Part shown: piece after piece, positions 11,703 to 23,364 of the stretch | Numbering within the stretch: position 1 is the stretch's first letter | How the letters are laid out: each line of letters opens with the position of its first letter | Made by a program: the position numbers and the translations under genes | Source: Orientallactaga sibirica | Lineage: Eukaryota; Chordata; Mammalia; Rodentia; Dipodidae | DNA length: 64,000 nucleotides | Direction of reading: 5' to 3' | Assembly (NCBI GenBank): GCA_036365145.1 | Contig: JAEOAD010000029.1 | Coordinates: 18,606,001-18,670,000 of the forward strand | Notes under the pieces: model-generated | Told to the model about the DNA's origin: nothing | What the model saw: only the letters and a program-made list of their open reading frames with translations | Database searches by the model: none

Positions 11703-12082
11703 AGGGCTTACAACGGTTAATCATCAGTGTCAACTTGACTAGACATAGACTCACTATGGAAAACCATTTCTCAATGTGCCTATGCCGGTGTTTCCAGAGA
11801 ATCTTAACTGAGAAATAAAGACCAACTCTGAATGTGGGTGGTACCATCTTATTGGCTGAACTACCAGATTGGAGACAGCAAAAAGCATGAGTATTCAAAT
11901 GTCTCTGGTTCCCAACTTTAGACACAATGTGACCAGCTGTTTCCTCCTCTTGCTCTTATGCCTTCGTCTCAATGAAGTGCTATACCCCTTGAACTGCATG
12001 CAGAAGTAAATCCTGCAATCCCTAAGATGATTCCTGTAGGATATTATATCACAACAACAAAACTGACTCATACAGAGTACTT
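11703..12082 (+). mobile_element. LTR-like rodent repeat (ERVL-type ends, tentative)
   Basis: Starts with CGGTTAATCATCAGTGTCAA then CTTGACTAGAC, includes GAATGTGGGTGGTACCATC and CACAATGTGACCAGCTG, and ends with ATATCACAACAACAAAACTG followed by ACTCATACAG. The start and end match what I know of ERVL-class LTRs (MLT2/MT2: 'gtcaacttgact ... gactaatacag'). It looks like a solo LTR; no internal retroviral sequence flanks it. Confidence 0.6.
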
Positions 12083-13231
12083 TGCTTAGAAAGTATTCAT
12101 TTATGCTACTTTTAAATTGACAAAATTGTATAAATTTATAATGTGCCAAGTGATGTTTTGATAATTGTGAAGAGGAATGGTTATGTCCAGCTACTTAATA
12201 TCTGTATTATTTCATATCCTTATGGTTAGTTTGTGTTAGACCATTTAAAATCTATGCACTAAGCAATTCTTCAATATGTCATATATTATTAAGTAGTCAC
12301 TTTCCTATGCATTAGATATCTTGAAGCTATTCCTTCTCTCTAATGGAAACTTTATGTCCTTTTGAAGAAGAATAGGAGTTAGCTAGCTTATTTAGATAGT
12401 TTAAATTGGAAATTGAGGCCCAGAGAGAACAGGAGTTGCCACCCCACCAGCAATGTTGCCTAGGCACAAGAACAGAAGTCTTGGAAGGAACTGAACTAGT
12501 GTCTGATTGAGACTGATTTACTGTGTCCCATGCTGCACACAGTCTAACATGCTACCTAGAGATAACCCAGGTAGGCTTGTCCTGGGGTCCACCCTCCAAA
12601 CCTACAAACCAACTGGGTCTTCCCCTGGCATACCTGAATCTGACAAAAGAATGTATTTTCAATTGACTATAAAGCCCTTTCTGTGCCAGTTACAATCCCA
12701 TCCCTCTCACTTATTTTCTCTTTCCTGCACCCTCTCACTCTCTATGGCTGCTTTTTTACTCTGGACACAGGGATACACATGAATTTGGATTCTATCTCCA
12801 CCCATATTGGCTGGGTGGGTGGAGGGAAGCATGATATTATTTCATGGTCTGGAGGAACTTTTCTGCTTGCTTCTTCTTTATAGTTTGGGGTAAATTCTTA
12901 CTTTAATTACATGTATGATTGTCCTCTGGTTTGCTGCATCTACCATGTGAATATTTTCCTGATGTTCTAGATCTACTCTGAGGTTTCTTTCTCTAACTAT
13001 AGGCCTGTTACTTGTGTAATTAAACTCAGGGTAATATGTATACAACTCTGTTTCCTCCTTAATTTCTCATCTGAATTTCTTGGTCTCTGTTTTGATATTT
13101 TCCCTATGCCATACTTTCTTAACCCCTCTATTTGTCCTCTTAACTTTCTTCCTTTGGGAAACATAAGGTAGAAACTATGTCCATTTCTTCTAAGTCTTTC
13201 TACACAAACTCCTAGACTCTCTCCTCTCTGC
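12083..13231. other. Possible degraded LTR-like segment
   Basis: Contains a pyrimidine-rich stretch (CCATCCCTCTCACTTATTTT, 12699-12718), an ACTATAAAGC TATA-like motif near 12667 and GTAATTAAACTC near 13017, an order reminiscent of an LTR. No paired LTR, primer-binding site or coding region is seen. This is only a suggestion; a pyrimidine-rich single-copy segment would look the same. Confidence 0.2.
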
Positions 13232-13459
13232 GCTTGTGGCTCTACTCCACTCTTTCCTTGAAAAATTCAATTTCTCTTAAAATGACTTTATGAACTCTCC
13301 TGCATGTACTTTTATCTGTACTCCAGTATTTCCTTGAAATCCCCAGTTTCTCTTAAATGAGCTTTATGAACTCCCCTCCATGTGCTTATAAGTTCTACTC
13401 CAGTCTTTCCCTAAAATCCTTATTTTTTCTTAAATGATAAACTATACAGTGTTTTCCAC
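13232..13459. repeat. 76-bp tandem repeat, three units
   Basis: Three head-to-tail units at 13232-13307, 13308-13383 and about 13384-13459. Each carries TACTCCA(C/G)T, TTTCC(T/C)TGAAA-type sequence, TTTCTCTTAAA and TTTATGAACTC. Units 1 and 2 are the most alike and both are exactly 76 bp; unit 3 is more diverged and a fourth, weaker match (CTCTGCTCTAGCC ... TCTTCCTTAAAT) lies near 13496-13535. It is a local tandem expansion, not a dispersed repeat I recognise. Confidence 0.85.
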
Positions 13460-13810
13460 GTAAAAGTGTATTTTCTACTTCTCATATGTTTATAACTCTG
13501 CTCTAGCCTTCTTAGATCCCAATCTTCCTTAAATATACCCTACATTTTGTGATTTATCACTAAATGAACTTAATAATTCATAATTTATACTTCTTGATAT
13601 TCATTTTTAGCAAATTTTTGTTAAAAATAGAAAAAGATCCAAAATTGAGGTTCATAAATTTGGGAGACTTCTCCTGAATCCCAAAATCCTGCATCACTTT
13701 GACAAATATCTTCCCATTCTTCCCAGCTCCCATTTCTTCTGGCCACCATTTTATTCTGTTCTTAATAGTTCAATCTTTTCACACCCCATATATACATAAG
13801 GTTATGCTTG

Positions 13811-13975
13811 ATTTTTTTTCTGTACCTGTATTTCCCCCCAAGTTAGGCTGTCACTATAGCCCAGGCTGACCTGGAATTTACTATGCAGTTTCAGGGTGGC
13901 CTGAAACTCACAGTGATCCTCCTACCTCTTCTCCTCTAATGGTGGGATTAAAGGTGTGCACCACCATGTCTGGCT
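13811..13975 (-). mobile_element. B1 SINE, diverged
   Basis: Antisense B1: GTCACTATAGCCCAGGCTGA, CCTGGAATTTACTATGCAG, GGGTGGCCTGAAACTCAC, GTGATCCTCCTACCTC and GGTGTGCACCACCATGTC. The region next to the tail is replaced by TTCCCCCCAAGTTAGGC, so the 3' end is degraded. Confidence 0.9.
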
Positions 13976-15596
13976 TATATCTGACTTTTTACTTAAAATA
14001 ATGTCCTCAGGTGGACCCATGTAGTCAGCAAATGACAAAGTTTCCTTCTTATTTAAAGGCTGAATATAATTCCGTTATGCATATTACACACACATAATAT
14101 TTTATTTATTCATATATCAATCACTGCCCTCTCATTTCTTGGATATTGTAATAAATGTCCCAATGCCCAAGGAAGAGCTCATGTACTCATGTCCAAGCTG
14201 CATTTTATACTCATAAGACATCTGAATTTAGACCAGTTACATTAAACAGCTTGTCCTGGGTGCTATTGGCTCCCACAAAGAACAGAATGAAGTTGGCATG
14301 AGGGATACATTCTTAGTGTTTAACCTCAAATATCTGTGTCTATTACTAGAAGAGGGTATGGAAGTGTTAAGCTCTGTCTACTGTGTTCTTTATGTCTCTA
14401 AAGGTGAGCCATCTTTGCAAATGTGGAGAAACAGTATTTATGGATAAGGATGAGGTGGAAGGAGAAAGTATTGCTGCACACGTACTTCTCACTGTGTCTT
14501 ATCTGGAGGTAAGTGCTCTTTGCTATGGACCTAAGTTTGTGTGTGATTCAGTTCTGGCATTTGGGAGCTGAGAGAGCTCCAAATTCCAAAGCAAGCCTAC
14601 AACCAGATGATGAGCTAACAGTTCCATGACAACTCATACCAGCTGCCACAGTGCCAACATTACACTGTCATTTTCCTTCTACCATCCACATTTCCTGCAA
14701 AATGTTGTTTGTGGCCAGTGTAAAACTCAAACCATACAGGAAATGGATTTCTGGGAAATGAAACTTAAGCTGAGCTAAATTGATGCAACATAAGTAACCC
14801 ATAAACAGATAGGGGTCTACTTGGGGATTTCCAAGTCCTGTCAGGTTTGGAATTATGCTCTGCAAATATTACAATACAGGACTGACACAGATGTCCTAAT
14901 AAAACCCTGCATAAAACTGCACTGACTGGGTTTTATGTTGGGAAATTAATGTCATATATTTGGTCCTATATTTATTATCCTCTGCTTGGTCTTTCTTTCT
15001 TTGTTTTTCTACCTACTTTCCTTCCTTCCTTTCTTTTTTCCTTCATTCCCTCCTTCCGTTCTTCCTACTGACTCCCTTTTTATAATCCAAACTATAGACA
15101 CTAGCACAAAAACCTTCTAACTGCTAGGACATAAAGGAATACAAAGAATCATACCTGCAGAGCCCATATAGCCTTAATGAATGTGAGCTGCAGGTGAAGT
15201 CACTATCCTAATGCACTTTGTAAAGGAGAAATACTGTAAGATTTTAGGATGAGAAATTATCTTTCACATTATCAATTTGAGACTCCAGAAAAGATGCTGA
15301 AACCCAGAAACAAGTGACTCCTGAAATCATGACTATTTAACAATTCAGCCAAACTAGGAAGCTGTGGTTTCGAGATTTAAAGAAATATAACTAAGACAAT
15401 ATAAGAAAAGAAGATAAGATTACTACTTTAAAGCTTACTATCTTACCAACAGATACACAATATGTATTTGCAGTGACTACCACAATACTATAAATAAAAT
15501 GCTCATATAAAGACTAGACGAAATGTTAAGTAACTGGTTGGTTTCTGACACACCAAAGAAAAGGATAAATGTATAAAAGGGCAAACTTGGAACAGA
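13976..15596. other. Single-copy DNA
   Basis: No gene or dispersed repeat recognised. It holds a short open segment (14404-14508) ending at a good 5' splice-like site, treated in findings, and a CT-rich tract at 15003-15065. Confidence 0.45.
15003..15065. repeat. CT-rich polypyrimidine tract
   Basis: About 60 bases almost entirely C and T, built of degenerate CTTT and CCTT units. A polypurine/polypyrimidine tract with partial mirror symmetry; no SINE body is attached. Confidence 0.85.
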
Positions 15597-15656
15597 TTAT
15601 TCTTAGCAAACTCACCCAATCACAGAAAGATAAGTGTCGTATGATCTCACGCATCT
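15597..15656 (+). mobile_element. L1 fragment near the ORF2 end
   Basis: ATTCTTAGCAAACTCACCCA, ATCACAGAAAGATAAGTG and ATGATCTCACGCATC resemble the well-known end of mammalian L1 ORF2 ('...aagccaatcacagaaagacaaatactgcatgatctcact...'). Short and cut on the right by a SINE, so the subfamily cannot be given. Confidence 0.55.
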
Positions 15657-15882
15657 TTTTAAATTTTAAATATTTTATTTCTACTTATTTATCAGAGTGA
15701 GAGAGACCGAAAAAGGAAGATAGAGAGAGAATGTGTGTCCCAGGGCCTCTAGCCCCTTCAAACAAATTCCAGACACATGTGTCACCTTGTGCATCTGGCT
15801 TATATGAGTCCAGGGGAATTGAACTTCCATTCTTTGTCTTTGCAGGCAGGTATCTTAACCAGTAAGCCATCTTTTCATCACT
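15657..15882 (-). mobile_element. Dip-like SINE, type A
   Basis: Antisense: TATTTTATTTCTACTTATTT tail, GAGAGAGACCG tract, CAGGGCCTCTAGCCCC, AATTCCAGACACATG, CACCTTGTGCATCTGGC and head complement AAGCCATCTTTTCATC. It interrupts L1 sequence on its left and lies 14 bases from an opposite-strand type B SINE. Confidence 0.92.
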
Positions 15883-15896
15883 CAAAATGTACATTT

Positions 15897-16138
15897 GTGG
15901 GTTGGAGAGATGGCTTAGTGGTTAAGGAGCCTGCCTGTTAAGTCTAAAAAGGCCAGTTCCAATCTCCAGGTCCCACGTTTAGCCAGATGCAAAGTGATGC
16001 CAGGGTGCAATGCCACACTTGTCCACAAGGAGGCACAAGCATCTGGAGTTCATTCACAGCTGCTGAGAGGCTGCTGGCATGCCCATTCTCTATCTGTCTT
16101 CCTCTCCCTCTCTGTCTCTCTCTGTGTCTCCAAAATAT
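15897..16138 (+). mobile_element. Dip-like SINE, type B, with TSD
   Basis: Head GTTGGAGAGATGGCTTAGTG, a single AGTTCCAATCTCCAGG (no duplication), CACAAGGAGGCACAAGC, AGCTGCTGAGAGGCTGC, and a CTCTCTGTCTCTC tail. Flanked by ATGTACATT at 15888-15896 and 16139-16147, a 9-bp TSD. Confidence 0.94.
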
Positions 16139-16639
16139 ATGTACATTCTTAATTGTCATAGAACTATAAAGAATATAGTGCTAATCATGTGAATAAATAA
16201 ATGATAAAGTGAACAATTAAATGAGTGACAATCTCCACATTTTCCATAATTTTATTTTGTCTCTATCTTTTTATGGTGAAATAGATCACTCCCTATACTT
16301 TGAGTGGACACTTACACACAAGAGGAGAAACATTTCAAGCCCTTGAGGCAGAAGCTCAGGGCGGGGGTCTAAGCCTTGAATGAGTTTGGGTCTCCTGATC
16401 CTTTGTTTGTCTGCAGTGAAAATTTGTAGTGTTCTGACCTGTTTTATCAAAGAAAGACCTCAGACTGTTTGATAAAGAGTGCTGCTATTCAGCCAGATTG
16501 ACTGAGAGCCAATGTTTGGGAAATGTAGCCAGACCCTGGAATGAATGAGCATCTCAGAGCAAGCGGCAGGATGAGTAGAAGCAGTAGCAGACCTTGGAAG
16601 ATTTTAACAAGTATTCATACTAAAGTGAATGACGGAGTG
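16139..16639. other. Single-copy DNA
   Basis: No gene or repeat recognised. The stretch 16310-16560 is less AT-rich than its surroundings (contains CTCAGGGCGGGGGTC) and may be an old, unrecognised repeat or conserved sequence. Confidence 0.4.
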
Positions 16640-16770
16640 AGGAGAGTGAGGTGTTCGAGGCCAGCTTGGGCTGCATGACATTCTTTCTCAGAAACTACAA
16701 CAAATAAATAGATGAATGAAAGAATGAATAAAGGAATGAATGAATGAAGGAGGAAATAAATAAAATGAAA
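16640..16770 (+). mobile_element. B1 3' fragment with (AATG)n-like tail
   Basis: AGGTGTTCGAGGCCAGCTTG, GGCTGCATGACATTC and TCTCAGAAACTAC resemble the second half of a B1; the 5' half is missing. It runs into an A-rich tail that has expanded as AATGA/AATA units (about 16705-16770). Alternatively the tail of a B4-type element. Confidence 0.55.
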
Positions 16771-18378
16771 TAAATAGGATATGCATAGCATTGAAGAGAG
16801 CACTGAACTTCCAGAACATGGGCCTTGACAGCTTGTACTGAAAGAAGAGTAAAAGCCAAAGGTCCTTCTGTCTTGTCATCAGTGGGGACACCATGCTCAG
16901 AGACCCATGCACAACTCTAAAGCAACAATCTTCCCTATAGTCACATAGTCTCCTGGAAAGAAGAGCTTGAAAAAAACAAGACAATGGAAGGAGAGAAATA
17001 ACTCAGATAAGCAAATCAAATCTGACATAGTTCTCCTTACCCCCAATGTCATCATGCTCACCTTTAAGAGGTCCTTATAGTTGATTCTTTTTCTGGCCTT
17101 ACAGATTTCACATCTGTCTGGCCAGTTCCTACCATCCTATAAACCCATTCCTCACAATCAGTCCCTTACTGTCTATCACCTGGTTTTGCTTCTCTGACCA
17201 ATAAGCCAAAACGTGGCCTTGGCAGAGCATACAGGCAAATGATAACCCGGAGTAATATATCCACCTACACAGGAAGCACCTTAGGGAAATAAATTAAAAA
17301 CAAAAAAAGGTAGTGCACACTTGTTATTTCTCAGAAACTATCTATATGCATGGGTTCGGAAATGACAGGGAAACAGAAAGACCATGATAATGGCTACTTC
17401 AGATGACAGGCTTGCATTGTGAACTAAGAAACACGAATAAAGATGATTGAGAAAAGGGAGGGATCTCTGATAGGTGACATGACACAGGAACAGATTGCTG
17501 AAAGTGAGAGGGTTATCACATCAAACACGTTTTTTTTTTTTGTTGTTGTTGTTGTTGTTGTTGCTCTATGAGGGCTAAATGTGGCTGTCAGACCCATGTG
17601 TGTGGCTGGCTTTGAAGGCCCCTATCTCCCCTGGGTGGGGGGACTAGCAAATTTTGCTCCTGAAATGCAAATACTCTTCCCCTTATAGAATCCTCCTGCT
17701 CAAAAATGATAAATGGAGGCCTTGGAGTGTCTGCTCTAGTGAATTCCATGTTTGAATTACATTTGCTATCTCTGGGAGCTTGGTGTTCTCACCTATAGCC
17801 TTCCTCAGCATTTGCTGCCTCTGGCTGCAGAAAGTGATTAGGCAGCAAGGCCAATTGGAGATCCAAAATGATACTTTATTCATTTTTTTTTTTCTTTCTA
17901 ATAAAGGAGCCATAGCCAGCAGAGAAATGTGTACTAGCATTCTGTACTTGACTTTAGTTAGAGACCTCTCTTGTTTTCTTTAATTCATAGCAACACACTG
18001 CAAGTTTGGCATAGTTCCTTTTCAATTATACTGCATGTTGCTCCATTTTCAGGGCCAGAGGGAGGTGAGCGACATTGGATTGTAGGCCCTCCATTTGATG
18101 TCCCTTTAGTGTTCTGAAAAATAATTCTTCTGGACACTGACCATCATGCATGATGATACTAGGCCTCATCAATGATGGCAAAAAGGAAATTTCTGTCTTA
18201 AGAAAGTCTTCTATTTTTTTTTGATCATGTTGCCACTTTAACCAATGCTCTTATCCTCTAAAATTTAAAGTTATATGGAGCCCTGTGGAATTTTGGAATG
18301 TACTTTCAAATAGGCTACATAATTAATTAAATACTGAAAACTTCTCTTCTAGAATAACTAGGTACTTTATTAGCCCTA
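16771..18378. other. Single-copy DNA with a T/(GTT)n tract
   Basis: No gene recognised. Contains T12 followed by seven GTT units (17530-17563) with no B1 body behind it. The 98-codon minus frame at 16688-16984 overlaps the B1 tail repeat and is not a gene. Confidence 0.45.
17530..17563. repeat. Poly-T and (GTT)n
   Basis: Twelve T then about seven GTT repeats. The following sequence does not match an antisense SINE, so this appears to be a free simple repeat. Confidence 0.9.
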
Positions 18379-18391
18379 CTCATCCTCTTTT

Positions 18392-18652
18392 TTTTTTTTT
18401 TTAATTTCTATTTATTTTTGGAGAGAGACATAGAGAGAGACAGACAGAGAGGGAGAGGGAGACTGATAGAGAATGGGCGCGTCGGCGGGCGGCTGTGAGC
18501 GAAATCCAGATATGTGCGCCCCCTTGTGGGCAAGTGGGACATTGCGCCTTAACATCACTTTACATCTGGCTAAACGTGGGACCTGGAGATTGGAACTGGT
18601 GTTCTTAGGCTTAGCTGGCAGGCGCCTTAACTGCTAAGCCATCTCTCCAGCC
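18392..18652 (-). mobile_element. Dip-like SINE, type B, with TSD
   Basis: T-run, GGAGAGAGACATAGAG, then a GC-rich GAATGGGCGCGTCGGCGGGC segment, CGCCCCCTTGTGGGCAAG, a single GGAGATTGGAACTGG and head complement CCATCTCTCCAGCCC. TSD CTCATCCTCTTT at 18379-18390 and 18653-18664. The retained CpGs in the 3' part suggest a relatively young copy. Confidence 0.95.
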
Positions 18653-18664
18653 CTCATCCTCTTT

Positions 18665-20629
18665 TGTGTATCCTTTCTGTTAACTTTTAAGTTGATCTCA
18701 AGAACCTGTTCTTAATATGTCCTCTCCAGTGCCATCATCATTTCTTAAGATCTGGTAAACACAGCAACAAAGGGCCTGTTCTGAAGCTCAACTAAAGCCA
18801 TGTCCATGTATATCATTTTCTGTGAATCTTCTAAAGAGAAGAAATTGACTACCAGTTAGATAGGTTTCATTATACCTAGACATATACTTATGGACCCCCA
18901 AAACCAAAAACATCATTCATATAGACAGGTTCTCCCTTTGGGCTGCTCTCTTCACTTCCCAAGGTAGTCATAAAAATATCTAAAAGCATAAATAAATAGC
19001 AGGATCCATTAAATATGATTTTTCAGAAAATGTATGAATTTAATTAATGTATTTAATTAATTTACCTTTTCACCATTTTCAAAGTATAAAACTCCATCTA
19101 CACTAGCTTAGCAAGTTTACACAACCATCAAGACAGTATATACTAAGGCATGTCTTTATTTTAAAATAAAGAATACATGTTAGCTAACGAGAGATAAGGT
19201 GTGAATAGTCATGATGTCATGTTGACATGAAAACATGGTTTGCATATAATTGAGGAAAATTAAAATATCTCATTATCTAGCTGTTTAGATAAATGTGGAC
19301 TTCTTTTTTATAGATATGCTGCACAAATTGGAAAGCAGTTGAAAAATACTTTTCCATTTTGATGTCTTTGAAGTTTAGTTTCTACTTCAAACATTTAATT
19401 TTTATGATAAGATGAAAAATGGTTTCCCTAAAGAAAAATGCCTGGGTTTCTTTGTTCAAATGTGCATTTCACTTAGCCAAAGGGTTCGAAGATTGCAAAT
19501 TATTTTGCTTTTTGCCCTAGCATTTTTCTGGCTGTGAATAGGTGACAAGTGAGTAAAGGTGTCTTTGATTCCAGAAGGACCCCTAAAGGCGTCTTTCATT
19601 TATTGAAGGCTGGGGCTTCTAATTTACATGCTTTCAGATAACAAAGCAGAAGTGGTCTGAACATATATCAGTGTCTGGATAACCTTTCCAGGTACTCCAC
19701 TGTTTGGGTCCCCTCCTAGATGCTGTTGACTTAGACTCCTGACAGCTCTCCTCTGAATAGAAGGCAGGAGCAAACCTCCTCTATTCCGGAGGGTAAGAGT
19801 CACATCCATGGAAATTTCTAGAATCACTAGATATTAATTGGGTTAAGAAGTGTACACTTTTTTTCATTCTTTGAGTTAAATTCTGAATTGCCAATAGTTC
19901 AGATGAAATCAAGGCTGGGTTAAACTCAAAGCTTTCTAACTAATTAGAATATAATTGTTAGACCAAAATTTAAAGCCTATTAAAAGGACCATGCCATTGA
20001 CGAGGCCTACAAGGTATAATTTGTATATAAACAAAGGTGTAATGTACTTACCTTTTTCTTTCTTTGAAGAAAATCTTAAGGCTATAAAAATATATCTATA
20101 TTCTGGTTTTGTTTTAAAATCAATTTATATTAGAATGCATTGCAACTTTTTGAAATATTTTAAGTTCCAATTATTTTTACTCAGTCTACCATCTCCATCT
20201 CTAAGAGGAATGACTTGTAGCAGAAGTATTATGAATTTACAGCTCCAATTTCATATCTCACATCTGGGAAAGTTGCAATGTGCTGTTCATTTCATTGTGC
20301 CGTGTGAAAAAGTTAATGAATAGAATATAGAAACTCGAATTTTAGACTCGTTATAGAAAGTCAGAATATAGCTTCTCTAAAAATAGAACATTTTGAGTTT
20401 TATAAAATGATAACTATTCAAGAACATACTTGTAAGAGTCAATGCTATTGGATAATAAGCCTGTCACTGCTTTGCAAATAAAGAAGATTAAGTGCAGTAA
20501 TCCTGTTTCTTGATAATCTTTGTCAATACTAAGTCCATAAAAGCCTTAGTAGAAGTTATACAGCATTATAAGCAATATTGTAACAACATATAACAGTATG
20601 CATAGTATCTGAAACCAAAATAGTAGTTT
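18665..20629. other. Single-copy AT-rich DNA
   Basis: About 2 kb without a recognised gene or repeat. The 122-codon plus frame at 19955-20323 is the longest here but has no signal peptide, domain or codon pattern I recognise. Confidence 0.45.
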
Positions 20630-20775
20630 CTATTCTCATTATGTAATTTTACATGAGTTAAGGTTATCAATATTTTCATCCAGCAAAATCTAATTGATAG
20701 AGCTATTGTGAAGATGCAGTGCAAAACACATTTAAATCCTTGGTACAACATGAGGCACATGGTAATCATGCACAA
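20630..20775 (+). mobile_element. Possible MIR or L2 3'-end relic
   Basis: GAGCTATTGTGAAGATGCAG, ACACATTTAAATCC and TGAGGCACATGGTAATCATG follow the order of the shared MIR/L2 3' end ('...gttgtgaggattaaatgag...aaagcgctt...gcctggcacatagtaag...'). Diverged and short; could be chance. Confidence 0.4.
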
Positions 20776-21368
20776 GGGTTAGAATGTACTAATGTTACAT
20801 TAAGGGAGTTGAAAGCATCTGGACTCTGGATGGGATTAGAACTTTCCAAGCCAGTGGCTCTTGAATTCTTTTCTTACAAACTAGCAAATAACTGACAAGC
20901 ATGGACATATAGCAGAGTATCTTATGAAAGATTAATTTAAGACAAAATATAAATAAAACAGGAAAGTTCCAAAGCTATGAGACTTGGGAGGAGTGCTGAG
21001 CTCATTACACATGGTGCCTTATATAAGATTTTCTTGCAACCCTGAAGATGTAATAAACTTCCATTGACAGACACTGGACTTTTATGTCTTACTTATAGTA
21101 TAAACCTCTTCTCGCTTCTATTTATATAGGTTTTTCTCTTTCAGGGACTAATAAAACCATTTTAGTCAATATCTTCCCATTTGAGAATTAAATGAGATAT
21201 TATTATGTGGATTGCTCTGAAAAGAATACAAAGTAGTCAGATTTAAAATGTTAGTAAAAGTAGGTAGTAAGGATATGATTTTGAGATATATATTATGAAC
21301 ACTGAGGTTAGCACCCTATTTCTCTAAAAGTGTTTATAAAATCAGTCAGGGTTCTGTCCTTTTGAATG
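20776..21368. other. Single-copy DNA
   Basis: No gene seen. GAATTAAATGAGATATTATT near 21185 is again MIR/L2-like but too short to call. Confidence 0.4.
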
Positions 21369-21380
21369 AATTACCTTTTT

Positions 21381-21574
21381 TATAAAACCTATTTTTATTT
21401 GAGAGAGAGAGAGAGAGAGAGAAAGAGATGGAGACTCTCCAGCCCTGCAAGGGAATTCTAGGTGTTTGCACCATTTTTTTAATCCAAATGTATGTGGGAA
21501 TTGGGGACTTGAACCCAGGATATCATGCTTGGCAAACAAGTGACTTTAACCACTGAACCATCCCCCAGCCCTAT
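21381..21574 (-). mobile_element. Dip-like SINE, internally shortened, with TSD
   Basis: TTTTATTTGAGAGAGAGAGA tail and purine tract, CTCCAGCCCTGCAAGGGAAT, GTGGGAATTGGGGAC, GAACCCAGGATATC and head complement ACCATCCCCCAGCCC. TSD AATTACCTTTTT at 21369-21380 and 21575-21586. About 30 bases shorter than full copies. Confidence 0.92.
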
Positions 21575-21586
21575 AATTACCTTTTT

Positions 21587-22989
21587 GATTGATATGGCTT
21601 ATTTGATAGCATAATGCTTGATTTTTATGAGTCATCAACTTAATTATTCCTGTTTTGTTTCAAACACAGTGACAAAGACTTTCAAACTATATTTTTGTTG
21701 ATGTAAGACTTTAAGTAACTGAAAATATTTGTATTTACACATTTTTGATTTGATTAAAACAATCTGTCTTTAAATAATGGATAAATTTCTACCACTTAAA
21801 ATTAAAGGCCCAAAAAACTACAAGATACGTGTTTTATTTCACTACTTAAGCTGATGAGATTTGAGTATATCGCAATTATTGTTTTACAAACATAGTTTGA
21901 TCTCTTGTAAGTACATTATTAGAAATTTTTTCCCACAACTTTTTTTTGAAATTATTTGGTTTAGTGCTCCAAGATTGAATTCTTCCTATACTGTTTATAA
22001 CATAAACTATTGTTTCTACTTGAAAATCAGTAGGTATTTTTATCCTTGTGGATATACAAAAATGTTAGGTGAAGCCTTTTTTATTCTAAGTTCTAAGAGA
22101 AACCTTGCTTGTCCACACTCTTCTGACAGTAATTATTTCTCTCCCCCTTGTTTCCTGGCTAGTACTACTTAGAAATAGCAATATTTCTTATCCTCTTTCC
22201 TTCTGTTTTTGAACTTGTGTTTCTTTTTCCATCCAAGTTAAAATGCAAATAAATCATGTCAATTTTCAACACAGAAGAGCTTTCATAGTATGAACGTTAT
22301 CAGGTACCAAATAGCCAGAGGCTGTTTGTTCCCACTTTTCTTCTGTTTAGTGCTACAGAATGACTAGTTTGAGAGGACCAGGGTAAAAAGATAATGTTTT
22401 AAATTTGATAGGATAGATTCAGAGCCTCTGAAGAAGGCTCAAGGGAGAAGCATACTACAAAGCTTTAACCACTTCATTCCCATACCTCAGTGCATATAAA
22501 ACTTGCCGTTTTTCTTCTCTGTATTCGTTACTTCAGGTAGCATTTTATTTTTTAAAAATCCCGTATATATTTAACAGGAGACTCTAAATTAGATCAGTAT
22601 CTTAAGACCATGTAGTGAATGACTGCTTATCGAAACATCAATACATTATTATGTTAAATAACCCAGGATTCTTTGCTCCTGAGCAAATTCAAAGCATTAT
22701 GAATGCTGAATAACTAAAACTTTTTCTTTACTTTGGTTATATAGGTTTATTATGGAAGAAATGAGCCAAGTGCCACTCTGTGGAACTTCTCCAATTATGA
22801 CCACCACAACAAGGATGATGACAGATAGCATTTTGGCTCAGAGGATTATGTGATACATATTACATACAACACAACAGATCCTCACCGAAATCTGGGAGGT
22901 AGGCAGGGAGGTTTTGTTTTGTTTGTTTTGCTTTCTTTTGTTTTTGAAGTGACAGGAAGAAGGAATAGTTGAGTGTTCAGCACTTAATC
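21587..22989. other. Single-copy AT-rich DNA
   Basis: No gene called. A 28-codon open segment at 22745-22828 follows an acceptor-like pyrimidine tract (see findings). Confidence 0.4.
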
Positions 22990-23364
22990 TCTATCATACT
23001 CTTAAAAGGCTCAAGGACTATAGCAAAAAGAGGTAGCAGAAAGATCATCACAGTCAAAGGACGGGATGAGTGCTTTGGAAGACTGTTTCCCAAAACATAA
23101 TATGGTCACAGCCATTACTTCACAATAGATGCCATTATCTGCATAAGCCACGCATAATACTGGACCCACCAAAAGGTTGTCATGGAGATGGAGGAGGGGG
23201 AAATATATCAATATAGAAGCCAGGATAGTGTAAAAAAGTGAGGTTTCAGAGGAGAAGGATGAGGGAAGGAGAACAAAAAGTAGTAAGAAGAGATGATGAA
23301 AATTTTTAATATAGTTTTTTTTTTTAATTTTTACTTTAAAATTAAAATTTAAAAAATAAAAGCC
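22990..23364 (+). mobile_element. Old L1 3' UTR fragment
   Basis: AGGCTCAAGGACTATAGC, AAAAAGAGGTAGCAGAAAGA, ATAATATGGTCACAGCCATT and GTTGTCATGGAGATGGAGGA match the order of rodent Lx-type L1 3' UTRs ('ggctcagggaacatcgcagaagagggggcagaaaga...'). It ends in an A/T-rich degraded tail with AAAAAATAAAAG. Only the last few hundred bases are present. The same 'agaaaga' landmark recurs in the younger L1 ends at 34.6 and 58.1 kb. Confidence 0.65.

Noticed and set aside
12650..13030. Retroviral LTR with TATA and poly(A) signals
   Set aside because: Motifs are short and common in AT-rich DNA; no matching second LTR, TSD or internal sequence. Kept only as a low-confidence note.
18470..18500. Small CpG-rich patch as a possible promoter
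   Set aside because: The CpGs belong to the 3' part of a young type B SINE; they cover about 30 bases and do not form an island.
19955..20323. 122-codon plus-strand frame in single-copy DNA
   Set aside because: No domain, signal peptide or splice context; frames of this size are expected occasionally in 64 kb read in six frames.
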